From Congzhengia sp045576635 (GTDB lineage: Bacteria; Bacillota; Clostridia; UBA1381; UBA9506): a DNA stretch of 29,078 bases. The notes below the pieces were generated by a model. That model was not told where the DNA came from. It ran no database searches and saw only the letters and a program-made list of their open reading frames with translations. Shown here one piece after another: positions 15,230 to 22,246 of the stretch. Where the stretch lies: NCBI GenBank assembly GCA_045576635.1, contig JAZNGT010000041.1, positions 1 through 29,078 of the forward strand. Direction: 5' to 3'. How positions within the stretch are numbered: position 1 is the stretch's first letter; every line of letters begins with the position of its first letter. Position numbers and translations under genes: made by a program.

Positions 15230-15243
15230 GGAAAGGGAAAACG

Positions 15244-15402
15244 ATGGATAACGTAATCTGCAATCGTTGCAATCGCCCGATTTTACGGCTTGAAACGTAC
15301 ATCGAAGTCGGGCACACGGTGCTTTGCGACGATTGTTATATGAACATGAGCACCAAAGAATTTTTAGCAAAAATCGGCGGTCGTCTTTTGGTAAAGGGGT
15401 GA
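15244..15402 (+). CDS. Small zinc-finger-like protein (early gene)
   Basis: 52 residues, ATG with a GGAAAGGG site. Cys pairs C6-x-x-C9 and C28-x-x-C31 (C-N-R-C and C-D-D-C) are spaced as in a zinc ribbon or treble-clef finger. The rest is a short helix (M-S-T-K-E-F-L-A-K-I). It lies 14 bp after the membrane-protein gene and 6 bp before the RepO-like gene. Small two-Cys-pair proteins of this kind are frequent in clostridial phage early regions; the function is unknown. Confidence 0.55.
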   Translation: MDNVICNRCNRPILRLETYIEVGHTVLCDDCYMNMSTKEFLAKIGGRLLVKG

Positions 15403-15408
15403 TTTTTT

Positions 15409-15969
15409 TTGGCAAATCCCAACTTGGAAAACGGCTATACACCCCTTGCCAACGAACTTTTAGAGGCGCTTTCGGGCGCACGTTTAAACGGCACGCAACT
15501 GCGCATTTTGCTTTTGTATTTTCGTAACAGTTACGGCTTTCATAGAAAGGACTGTGCACTTCCACTTTCGTACCTTTGTGGGATGCTCGGCGGAAACAAG
15601 TCTACCATATCCAAAGAAATCGGCCGTCTTGTTTCGATGCGTATTTTAGAACGCAAACCGTCAGAAACACACGGAAAAGAGGCGTTTGTAAGGCGGTACT
15701 CGTTGCAAAAAGACTACGAACTCTGGCGTACGTTAAAAGGCGAACGGCTTACGGTATTTCAGAATTCCCCAAACGGCAAAAACGGGGTAGGCGAAAAAGC
15801 AAAAGGGGCGTTGGCAGGGCAGCATACCTATAAAAATACATATAATAAATATAAATATAATAAACCGAAAAAAGAATCCCGATACGATTATGACCGCATT
15901 CAGAGGATTACATTTTTAAACGTAACAAAAGGATTGAGAAAGGATGATTCGGAATGTCAAAACCCATAA
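15409..15969 (+). CDS. Phage replication protein O-like, winged helix
   Basis: 186 residues with a TTG start at 15409 after AAGGGGTG. The N-terminus N-P-N-L-E-N-G-Y-T-P-L-A-N-E-L-L-E-A-L matches the Phage_rep_O N-terminal pattern, followed by R-L-N-G-T-Q-x-R-I-L and the winged-helix core (residues 50-85, G-N-K-S-T-I-S-K-E-I-G-R-L). In lambda O this domain binds the phage origin and recruits a helicase loader. The C-terminal third is Lys/Tyr/Asn-rich and low in complexity. No DnaC-type loader or helicase follows, so either host helicase is recruited directly or the gene serves regulation. Its 3' end overlaps the next gene by 16 bp. Confidence 0.7.
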   Translation: MANPNLENGYTPLANELLEALSGARLNGTQLRILLLYFRNSYGFHRKDCALPLSYLCGMLGGNKSTISKEIGRLVSMRILERKPSETHGKEAFVRRYSLQKDYELWRTLKGERLTVFQNSPNGKNGVGEKAKGALAGQHTYKNTYNKYKYNKPKKESRYDYDRIQRITFLNVTKGLRKDDSECQNP

Positions 15970-16121
15970 ATCAGAAGTGTTATTGGTGCGACGTTCGCAA
16001 AAAAGAGTGCAGAGCACTGGAAGAAGATGTATGCAGAACGCGCGGATGCAGTTTTTTTGAAACGACACGTGGCTTTTTAGACAGACAGCGCGCCTTTTTA
16101 AAGCGCACGCATGCAAGATAA
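15954..16121 (+). CDS. Small Cys-rich basic protein
   Basis: 55 residues, ATG at 15954 inside the end of the RepO-like gene. Cys at positions 9, 12, 19, 27 and 32 include C-Y-W-C and C-R-T-R-G-C-type spacing, suggesting metal binding; the C-terminal half is Arg-rich (R-G-F-L-D-R-Q-R-A-F-L-K-R). It could be a nucleic-acid-binding finger. The 16-bp overlap and the following AAAGGAG for the regulator indicate one operon. No family is recognised. Confidence 0.5.
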   Translation: MSKPINQKCYWCDVRKKECRALEEDVCRTRGCSFFETTRGFLDRQRAFLKRTHAR

Positions 16122-16133
16122 AAGGAGTTTTTT

Positions 16134-16541
16134 ATGACAGTAAAGGAATGGTTTAACAGAACACGCCTTTTAGACGGTGAAATCAAAAGTTTAAAGCGTG
16201 AAATTTCGGCGCTTTCGGAAAAACCAAATCGAGATTCTGTATCAGAAGAAGATGAACGGCTCTTAAAGCAGGAAAAAGTAGTGCGAGAATTAAATTATAA
16301 AACGATGCTACTAAATAAGACGGTGGAACTTTTGGAATTAAAGGTCGAACGTTTGTCGCTTATCTCAAAAATCGAAAACCCCGTAAGCCGCACGCTTTTG
16401 TTTATGCGGTATTTGTCGTGCTTTACGTGGGAGGAGATAGCAAAAGAACTCGGCTGCGACGCGCGGCACGTTTACCGTCTGCACGAGGGCGCACTTAAAG
16501 AGGCAGAACTTTTTATAGAAGCAAAAAAGAGCGCGTCGTGA
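16134..16541 (+). CDS. Phage late regulator, DUF1492/ArpU-type, sigma-region-4-like
   Basis: 135 residues, ATG with AAAAGGAG 7 nt upstream. The first two thirds form a charged coiled coil (about residues 10-85). The C-terminal HTH resembles sigma-70 region 4: S-R-T-L-L-F-M-R-Y-L, W-E-E-I-A-K-E-L-G-C-D-A-R-H-V-Y-R-L-H-E-G-A-L. Such proteins are encoded just before the terminase in Gram-positive phages and activate late transcription. The likely target, a repeat-containing promoter, begins at its own stop codon (16541). It is the last gene of the early operon. Confidence 0.75.
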   Translation: MTVKEWFNRTRLLDGEIKSLKREISALSEKPNRDSVSEEDERLLKQEKVVRELNYKTMLLNKTVELLELKVERLSLISKIENPVSRTLLFMRYLSCFTWEEIAKELGCDARHVYRLHEGALKEAELFIEAKKSAS

Positions 16542-16576
16542 TGTCATGGTATGTCACCCTTTTTGTGTGGTATAGT
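16541..16576 (+). promoter_or_regulatory. Probable late promoter with activator repeats
   Basis: ATGTCA occurs at 16541-16546 and 16551-16556, 10 bp apart, just upstream of an extended -10 TG-G-TATAGT (16568-16576). There is no usable -35, so activation by the preceding regulator is likely. The terminase small-subunit gene starts 41 bp downstream. Confidence 0.6.
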
Positions 16577-16617
16577 GGTGTTGTAAAAAAATATTGCCGC
16601 AAAAAAAGGAGACAACC

Positions 16618-17067
16618 ATGGAGGCAAAGTTAAACGAAATCAGAAAAACGTATATCGAAACGCCCATATCGCAGCGTGAACTTGCGTTACGATACGGCGC
16701 TTCGCTATCTACGATTGCGCATCGCTCTGCGCGCGAGGGGTGGTATCATAAAAAGTGCGAAAAGCAAAATCGCGCGGTGCGGTGCTTGGCGCAAAATAAG
16801 GAGAGCGACGCGAAAACGTACGCGGAAGAAAGTGTATCTTTGAAAAACACGCCCGACCCGCGTGAGCAGTTAAAAGCGCTCACCGTGACGCTTCTTAAAA
16901 AGACAGAGCGCGCCATTTTATCACTATCCGACACCGACACCGACACGGGAAAGCTCCGTCAGCTTGTGCAGTCCGTCAAGGATTTGCGTGACATTGTAAA
17001 GTCGAATGCGTCGGCATCGGATGTAGGTGAACTTGAAAACATCATGAAAGGACTATTAGAAGAATGA
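16618..17067 (+). CDS. terS: Terminase small subunit
   Basis: 149 residues from the ATG at 16618 (AAGGAG 8 nt upstream; an earlier in-frame ATG at 16594 has no site). An N-terminal HTH at about residues 14-42 (I-S-Q-R-E-L-A-L-R-Y-G-A-S-L-S-T-I-A) is followed by a W-Y motif, a helical oligomerisation region and an acidic C-terminal helix (L-E-N-I-M-K-G-L-L-E-E). The small subunit recognises the packaging site and regulates the large subunit. Its stop overlaps the large-subunit start by 4 bp. Confidence 0.8.
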   Translation: MEAKLNEIRKTYIETPISQRELALRYGASLSTIAHRSAREGWYHKKCEKQNRAVRCLAQNKESDAKTYAEESVSLKNTPDPREQLKALTVTLLKKTERAILSLSDTDTDTGKLRQLVQSVKDLRDIVKSNASASDVGELENIMKGLLEE

Positions 17068-18287
17068 TGTTTACCGAAAAACAGCGCGCGCTGCTTACGC
17101 TTTTTAAACAAAAAAAGTTAAAACGTATCAACGTTTTCGAAGGGTCGGTGCGCTCGGGAAAAACGTACATAAGCCTTGTGCTCTTTGCGCTCTGGCTTCT
17201 TACCATGCCGCGCGACAAGACGTATTTGCTCGCCGCAAAAACGGTGACGTCTTTAAAACGAAACTGTCTGGATTTACTGGTTTCTCTTTTCGGCGAGCGA
17301 AATTTTACATACTCCATCACGCAAAAAGAGGGACGGCTTTTTGGACGAAAAGTGCTTTTAGAGGGCGCAAGTGATGTGCGTGCAGAGGGAAAAATCCGCG
17401 GTGTGACGCTTTCGGGCGCATACCTTGACGAACTTACGCTCATCCCGGAGGACTTTTTTACGATGCTTTTGTCGCGTCTTTCAGAGCCTAACGCAAAACT
17501 TTTTGCAACCACAAACCCCGACCATCCCTCGCATTACGTTAAGAAAAAGTATCTCGACAGAAAAGACGAACTTGACCTTTTCGTCATGCGCTTTTTGTTA
17601 GACGACAACACGTTTTTGCCCGAAGAGTACGTAAGGGGTCTCAAAAAAGAGTACACGGGCGTTTTTTACGACCGCTTTATTTTGGGTAAATGGGTGGCGG
17701 CAGAGGGCGTGATTTACCGCGATTTTGCGGATAACCAAGGAGCATTTATAAAAGACACGCCGCCTGAAATTCGCGTCGCGTCCGTTGGCGTCGATTTTGG
17801 TGGAAACCGCTCTGCTACGGCGTTTGTGCTTTCCGGCATTACCGAAAATTTTGACGTTTATGTGCTGGATGAGTTCTACACCAAAAAGACGTTAAGCCCC
17901 AGGGAATTAGAGGCAGAGTTTGTTTCATTTATCGAAAAAAATGCAGAAAAGTACCCCATTTTTGACGCCTTTTGCGACAGCGCCGAAAGCACGCTCATTT
18001 TAGGACTCGAACAGGCGGCGGCAGCGCACGGCCTCCCGATCACCGTCCGCCGCGCCATAAAGGGCCGTATTTTAGAGCGCATCCGCTTTTTAAACAGTAT
18101 GATTTCAAAAAAACGTTTTTTTGTGCTGAAAGGACTAGAACATATCGCCGACGCCATCGCAAATGCCGTGTGGGATGAAAAAAGCCTTACAGATACAAGG
18201 CTCGATAACGGCGTGCAGAACGTCGACAGTTTAGATGCGCTCGAATATTCGCTCGAATACTATATGAAAGACCTTTTGGCACTTTAA
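17064..18287 (+). CDS. terL: Terminase large subunit, PBSX type
   Basis: 407 residues. The ATPase has Walker A E-G-S-V-R-S-G-K-T (26-34), Walker B with D122-E123 (G-A-Y-L-D-E-L) and coupling motif T-T-N-P-D-H-P (149-155). The C-terminal RNase H-like nuclease has V-D-F-G-G-N-R-S-A (first Asp 244) and F-C-D-S-A-E (second Asp 305). Full length for the PBSX/XtmB family. It powers genome packaging into proheads and cuts the concatemer. Small subunit and portal genes flank it. Confidence 0.92.
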   Translation: MMFTEKQRALLTLFKQKKLKRINVFEGSVRSGKTYISLVLFALWLLTMPRDKTYLLAAKTVTSLKRNCLDLLVSLFGERNFTYSITQKEGRLFGRKVLLEGASDVRAEGKIRGVTLSGAYLDELTLIPEDFFTMLLSRLSEPNAKLFATTNPDHPSHYVKKKYLDRKDELDLFVMRFLLDDNTFLPEEYVRGLKKEYTGVFYDRFILGKWVAAEGVIYRDFADNQGAFIKDTPPEIRVASVGVDFGGNRSATAFVLSGITENFDVYVLDEFYTKKTLSPRELEAEFVSFIEKNAEKYPIFDAFCDSAESTLILGLEQAAAAHGLPITVRRAIKGRILERIRFLNSMISKKRFFVLKGLEHIADAIANAVWDEKSLTDTRLDNGVQNVDSLDALEYSLEYYMKDLLAL

Positions 18288-18312
18288 AAAATTTACAGTT
18301 AGGGAGTAGACC

Positions 18313-19692
18313 ATGCGAGAAATTTTAAAACAACTAGGATACGAAACCGTAGACGGCGAGACGTTTTCCCGTATTGGCGAGTGGTTTTCGTGGTATCGTG
18401 GAAAGGTAGACGCGTTTCACAGTTACAATCAGTATAACGGTAAGAAAAAAGTAAAGCGCCGCCGCGCTGCGCTCGGTCTTGCCAAAAAGGTGTGCGAAGA
18501 CTGGGCAAACCTGCTGCTCAGCGAGCGTGTCGATTTTAAAGCGAGCGATGAAAAATTAACCAATCGCGCGAAACAGATTTTGGATGCCAACAACTTCCGC
18601 GTGCGCGCGAATCGTTTGGTAGAACTTTCGTTTGCGCTCGGCACGGGTGCGTTTGTAGAATTTATCGAAAACGGACGCGTAGTGGTAGACTACATCCGCG
18701 CCGATATGATTTATCCCATCTCGTGGGAGAACGGCGAAATCACAGAATGTGCGTTCGGAAGTGTAAAAACCGTAGGGAATGTACCCTGCCTTTACGTGCA
18801 ACTGCACGTAAAAGAAGACGGAAAGTACGTTATCAAAAACAGACTGTTCGACAAAAAAACGAAAAAGGAAATTCCGCTCCCCGAGGGCGTTTTGCCCGTG
18901 TTTTACACCGAAAGCAGATTGCCGCTTTTTCAGATTGTAATGCCCAATATCGTAAATTCCGCATCACCCGATTCGCCGATGGGTGTGTCGGTGTTTGCAA
19001 ACGCAATCGATGTGTTAAAGGGCATAGATCTTGTGTACGACAGTTATCAAAACGAGTTTCGTCTCGGCAAAAAGCGCATTGTTGTGCCGGTCGGTATGGC
19101 GCAATTAAAACACGAAGAAACCGGCTTTATGCCCGTATTCGACGACAACGATACCGAATTTTACGCGTTTGCCGATAAAAATCTTACGGATTTAAAAGAA
19201 ATCAATATGGAAATCCGCGCAAACGAGCACACGGAGGGATTGTCACAGAGTATGCATCTTTTGTCGGACCTTTGCGGACTCGGCAGCGACCGGTATCAGT
19301 TCGACCGAAACAGCAGTGTATATGCGGTAAAAACCGCAACGCAGGTGATTTCGGAAGAAAGCGCGCTTTACCAGAACTTAAAAAAGCATGCGCTTTTGTT
19401 AGAACGCGCGATCAAAGGTCTTGTGCGCGCCGTGCTTTTCTTAGACGGCGAACAAAAAGCAGAACGGGATGATTTTACCGTTACGGTCTCGTTTGACGAC
19501 AGTATCATTACCGATACCGACACCGATTTTAACCGAAATTTAAAACTTGTTGAGTCAGGACTCATGCAGCCGCACGAATTTCGTATGTGGTGGTTTCACG
19601 AATCAGAAGACGAGGCAAAACGCGCACTTGTAAACAGTGCGACAGAAAATAAAAATAACGATAACACAAATCAAGTTGTAAAGGGCGTTTAA
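18313..19692 (+). CDS. Portal protein, SPP1 gp6-like
   Basis: 459 residues, ATG with GGGAGT 7 nt upstream. It belongs by position, length and character to the SPP1-type portal family: an N-terminal W-x-x-W-Y-R-G pattern, K-x-V-C-E-D-W-A-N-L-L, a central P-N-I-V-N-S and a long wing/stem with acidic helices. The dodecameric portal is the DNA gateway of the prohead and binds the terminase. No minor head (gp7-like) gene follows, unlike in many related phages; instead a 98-nt structured spacer precedes the scaffold. Confidence 0.85.
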   Translation: MREILKQLGYETVDGETFSRIGEWFSWYRGKVDAFHSYNQYNGKKKVKRRRAALGLAKKVCEDWANLLLSERVDFKASDEKLTNRAKQILDANNFRVRANRLVELSFALGTGAFVEFIENGRVVVDYIRADMIYPISWENGEITECAFGSVKTVGNVPCLYVQLHVKEDGKYVIKNRLFDKKTKKEIPLPEGVLPVFYTESRLPLFQIVMPNIVNSASPDSPMGVSVFANAIDVLKGIDLVYDSYQNEFRLGKKRIVVPVGMAQLKHEETGFMPVFDDNDTEFYAFADKNLTDLKEINMEIRANEHTEGLSQSMHLLSDLCGLGSDRYQFDRNSSVYAVKTATQVISEESALYQNLKKHALLLERAIKGLVRAVLFLDGEQKAERDDFTVTVSFDDSIITDTDTDFNRNLKLVESGLMQPHEFRMWWFHESEDEAKRALVNSATENKNNDNTNQVVKGV

Positions 19693-19693
19693 A

Positions 19694-19779
19694 ATGCCGT
19701 TTGCACATACATTTCCCCTGCAAAATGGGATATAAACTTTTGCTGCCCGTGGAGGCACCACCTTTAAAAACTGCGGCAT
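19694..19779 (+). ncRNA. Candidate structured leader before the scaffold gene
   Basis: A closing stem ATGCCG (19694-19699) / CGGCAT (19774-19779) encloses two hairpins: TTTGCA (19700-19705) / TGCAAA (19719-19724), and TGCC (19744-19747) / GGCA (19754-19757). The helix GTGG/CCAC (19749-19752, 19758-19761) is an alternative to the last. The scaffold ribosome-binding site follows 2 nt after the closing stem. The only ORF inside is 13 codons. A cis-regulatory role on scaffold expression is inference. Confidence 0.45.
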
Positions 19780-19790
19780 AGGAGAACAAC

Positions 19791-20309
19791 ATGGAATTTT
19801 TAAAAGAGGTATTGGGTGACGGCTTTGCAGCGTTTTCAGAAACGATAGATGCGTATAACAATGCGCACCCCGAAAGCCCGGTTAAACTTGCAAATCTTGA
19901 AAGCGGAGCATACGTCTCAAAGCGAAAATACGCCGATTTAGAGGCAGAAGTCAATAAACTAAAAGATGCGCAGAAAGAGACAGATGAGATAGCAAAAAAG
20001 CGCTACGAAGATGAAATCGCAGCCCTGAAAAACGAGATTTTAAACGAAAAGTTTAACGGAAAAGTAAATCAAGAACTTGTGCGCCACGGCGTCAAAAACA
20101 TAACGTGCGCACGCGCGCTTTTAGATGAAGAACGCATAAAGAAAAGCGAAAACGCGGACGAGGCTTTAAGCGCCGCCATTACAGAAATGAAAAAAGAAAA
20201 CGGTTTTCTTTTTTCGGACGCAAACCTTAAAACAGGCATGCGTCAGGGAGAAACGCACGAAGTGCACGACGCGTTTATTTCGAGTATAAGAAGTGGCGCA
20301 GGATTATAA
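19791..20309 (+). CDS. Capsid scaffolding protein, GP20 type
   Basis: 172 residues, ATG with AGGAG 8 nt upstream. The first 45 residues are amphipathic (L-K-E-V-L-G-D-G-F). A long coiled coil at about residues 40-85 (L-E-A-E-V-N-K-L-K-D-A-Q-K-E-T) follows, then an A-R-A-L-L-D segment and a short C-terminal tail, where scaffolds usually bind the capsid protein. It fits the phage minor structural GP20 scaffold family in size and in its place between portal and major capsid. Scaffolds guide prohead assembly and then leave. Confidence 0.85.
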   Translation: MEFLKEVLGDGFAAFSETIDAYNNAHPESPVKLANLESGAYVSKRKYADLEAEVNKLKDAQKETDEIAKKRYEDEIAALKNEILNEKFNGKVNQELVRHGVKNITCARALLDEERIKKSENADEALSAAITEMKKENGFLFSDANLKTGMRQGETHEVHDAFISSIRSGAGL

Positions 20310-20596
20310 ATAACCCCTATACCAAAGGGATAGGAAAAATGGATGCAGAACACACAAACGGAACCGAAGGGTTACCCGAAGGCGTACGATGGTACGCCGA
20401 GAGGTGACGTTTGTGCGTAGCGCAAAGCGTTAAAAAATGAAATTTGCTTTTACAAATTTCTACCCGTTTTCACAAACAAAAGTTTTTGACAAATTGGATT
20501 TTGTTGGTTTTCAAACCCTTGCTTTGCGCGGTCGGCGCCATTTTTACATCCCTATCAGAATTCCGACAAAACTTTTTACGAAAGGAAACTTTACTT
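20310..20596 (+). ncRNA. Large structured non-coding region between scaffold and capsid
   Basis: No plausible gene fits these 287 nt. Complementary segments nest. Closing stem: AGGGAT (20326-20331)/ATCCCT (20548-20553) then AAAAATGG (20335-20342)/CCATTTTT (20538-20545). First branch: CACAAACG (20353-20360)/CGTTTGTG (20408-20415), enclosing GAACC/GGTT-a-C (20361-20375) and GGCGTAC (20381-20387)/GTACGCC (20392-20398). Second branch: GCGCAAAGC (20420-20428)/GCTTTGCGC (20521-20529), enclosing GAAATTTG (20439-20446)/CAAATTTC (20453-20460), AACAAAA (20475-20481)/TTTTGTT (20499-20505) and GGTT/AACC (20506-20517). CCTAT at 20316-20320 can pair instead with ATAGG (20330-20334), a possible switch. The closing stem recurs at 14161-14203. 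Function unknown. Confidence 0.7.
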
Positions 20597-21472
20597 ATGT
20601 CAAATGCAATTTCTCTCTCACAGAAATTTCTTCCCGTGCTTGATGACACCTACAAAGCGGCGTCCGTAAGCGCGGTGTTAGACACCAAAACACAAGCCGA
20701 TTTTTCAGGCGCAAATGAAGTCAAAGTATTAAAAATTTCGACCACAGGTCTCGGCGACTATTCCAGAACCGAGGGTTACCCCAAAGGCGATGTGACTGCC
20801 GTTTGGGAAACATTAAAACTCGAAAAAGAGCGCGGCAAGGAACTTTCCGTTGACCGTATGGACGATGAAGAAACACTCGGCATGGCGTTTGGCGCCGTGA
20901 CAGGTCAGTTTATGCGCGAATGGGTTTGCCCCGAAATCGACGCATACCGCTTTGCAAAATACGCAAGCACAGACGGCGTTTTAGGCGCAGAAGGCGCACT
21001 TACAAAAGAAAATTTTGTAGCCGCAATCGATGAAGCCGTACGCGAAATGGACGAAAACGAAGTTCCCGAAGAGGGCAGAGTGCTCTTTATCAACTCTGAC
21101 TTAAAGCCGATGATTAACGAGGCGTTTTCACGCACATGGGGCAGCGAATCTGCGATTAACTCCATGCTTTATAACTACAACAATATGCCGATTTTGTACG
21201 TGCCGAAGTCAAGATTTTATACCGCCGTTACCTTAAACGACGGAAAAACCGACTGGGGATTTCAAAAGGCAGAAGACGGCGCATCCATTAACTTTATGTT
21301 AGTGAACGCATCTTCTGTGCTCCAGGCGAAAAAACTTTGCATGCCCAAAATCTTTACGCCCGACGAAAATCAGAATATGGATATGTGGAAATTCCAGTTC
21401 AGATTGTATCACGATTGCTTTGTTTACGACAACAAAAAAGCAGGCGTTTATGTGCATAAGTCTGTCTCCTGA
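20597..21472 (+). CDS. Major capsid protein (HK97-fold)
   Basis: 291 residues from the ATG at 20597, with AAAGGAA 10 nt upstream. The frame stays open to 20444, but that extension lies in the structured region and has no ribosome-binding site. Features include S-L-S-Q-K-F-L-P-V-L-D near the N-terminus, D-E-E-T-L-G-M-A-F near 95, P-E-I-D-A-Y-R, and a C-terminal region with F-x-L-Y-H-D-C-F-V. Size and placement after the scaffold fit an HK97-fold capsid without an N-terminal delta domain, consistent with a separate scaffold. It forms the icosahedral shell. Confidence 0.85.
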   Translation: MSNAISLSQKFLPVLDDTYKAASVSAVLDTKTQADFSGANEVKVLKISTTGLGDYSRTEGYPKGDVTAVWETLKLEKERGKELSVDRMDDEETLGMAFGAVTGQFMREWVCPEIDAYRFAKYASTDGVLGAEGALTKENFVAAIDEAVREMDENEVPEEGRVLFINSDLKPMINEAFSRTWGSESAINSMLYNYNNMPILYVPKSRFYTAVTLNDGKTDWGFQKAEDGASINFMLVNASSVLQAKKLCMPKIFTPDENQNMDMWKFQFRLYHDCFVYDNKKAGVYVHKSVS

Positions 21473-21487
21473 TAAGGAGGTAGCGCT

Positions 21488-21835
21488 ATGGCTATTGAGT
21501 ATAACGATTACGCCACAAACTATGCATTAAATAGAGAAGACCTTATCCCGAAAGCGCATTTTTCTGCGCTTTTGGGCGAGGCAACCGCGTTTTTGACCAT
21601 GTATTCTATGGGTAAAATCACTGAAGAAACAGGCGGAGAACGTTTTTATCCGTGCCTTTTTGAAGTGGCAGAACTTTTTTACAGAGAACGCAAAAGACGC
21701 GGCGTAAAAGAAGAAACAACCGACGGCTACCGCGTTTTATACGACGAAAAAAGCGCAGCAGAACGCGCGAGCGAAATCGTCACGCGCTACTATGGTGCGA
21801 GCGGACTTTTATACAGGGGGATGGCGCCATGCTAA
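21488..21835 (+). CDS. Head-tail connector protein (adaptor)
   Basis: 115 residues, ATG with AAGGAGG 8 nt upstream. The small helical protein begins M-A-I-E-Y-N-D-Y-A and contains E-V-A-E-L-F-Y-R-E-R and R-A-S-E-I-V-T-R-Y-Y-G. The gene directly follows the capsid, the usual slot for the gp6/gp15-type adaptor ring below the portal. It overlaps the next gene by 7 bp. The assignment rests mainly on position and size; sequence similarity to a named family is not visible to me. Confidence 0.6.
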   Translation: MAIEYNDYATNYALNREDLIPKAHFSALLGEATAFLTMYSMGKITEETGGERFYPCLFEVAELFYRERKRRGVKEETTDGYRVLYDEKSAAERASEIVTRYYGASGLLYRGMAPC

Positions 21836-22230
21836 CAAACGCACCCGTTACGGTGTATCATTTTGATGCCGAAAAAAACGCATATATTGCGCTTTCGTTT
21901 TTAAAAGCGCACGTGTTTTCTGAAAAAAAAGCCGCGTTTTCTGCCGGCAGAAAAGAAGACGCAACGCGCATGACCGTACGGATTCCCGTAAATACCGACG
22001 CGTTTTTTATAGACAATGCTGCGCCGGAATCTACCATCGTGCCGGGCGATTATCTTACGGTGGGCGCTTTTTTTCCGCCCGAGGCGGCATTAAAAATAAG
22101 TGGCACATCGCCTTACTTTTCAGGCAAAATTTTGGCGCCCGACAAGGCAAAAAGTGCCATAGTAACAGGCGTTACGGTAAATTTTGATTCTACGAATCCG
22201 CACCTTAAACTTACCTGCATCGCAGAATAA
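21829..22230 (+). CDS. Head closure / minor capsid-type protein, DUF6751-like
   Basis: 133 residues, ATG with a GGGGG site. The beta-rich protein starts M-L-T-N-A-P-V-T-V-Y-H and continues with R-M-T-V-R-I-P, I-V-P-G-D-Y-L-T-V-G and a C-terminal V-T-G-V-T-V-N-F. This pattern resembles phage proteins named DUF6751 or minor capsid protein, found between adaptor and tail terminator. It probably forms the stopper ring of the connector. The family name is from memory and moderate. Confidence 0.6.
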   Translation: MLTNAPVTVYHFDAEKNAYIALSFLKAHVFSEKKAAFSAGRKEDATRMTVRIPVNTDAFFIDNAAPESTIVPGDYLTVGAFFPPEAALKISGTSPYFSGKILAPDKAKSAIVTGVTVNFDSTNPHLKLTCIAE

Positions 22231-22246
22231 AAAGGAGGGCATTTTT

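Noticed and set aside
18723..19178. 151-codon frame inside the portal gene
   Set aside because: Arg/Lys/Cys-rich out-of-frame translation of GC-rich coding DNA, with no initiation signal.
20444..20596. Upstream extension of the capsid reading frame
   Set aside because: The extension crosses several strong helices and has no ribosome-binding site; the ATG at 20597 has AAAGGAA upstream and gives a normal capsid N-terminus.
20310..20596. Group I or group II intron interpretation of the structured region
   Set aside because: It lies between two complete genes rather than interrupting one, and I see no group II domain V signature or group I core; kept as an unclassified structured RNA or element.
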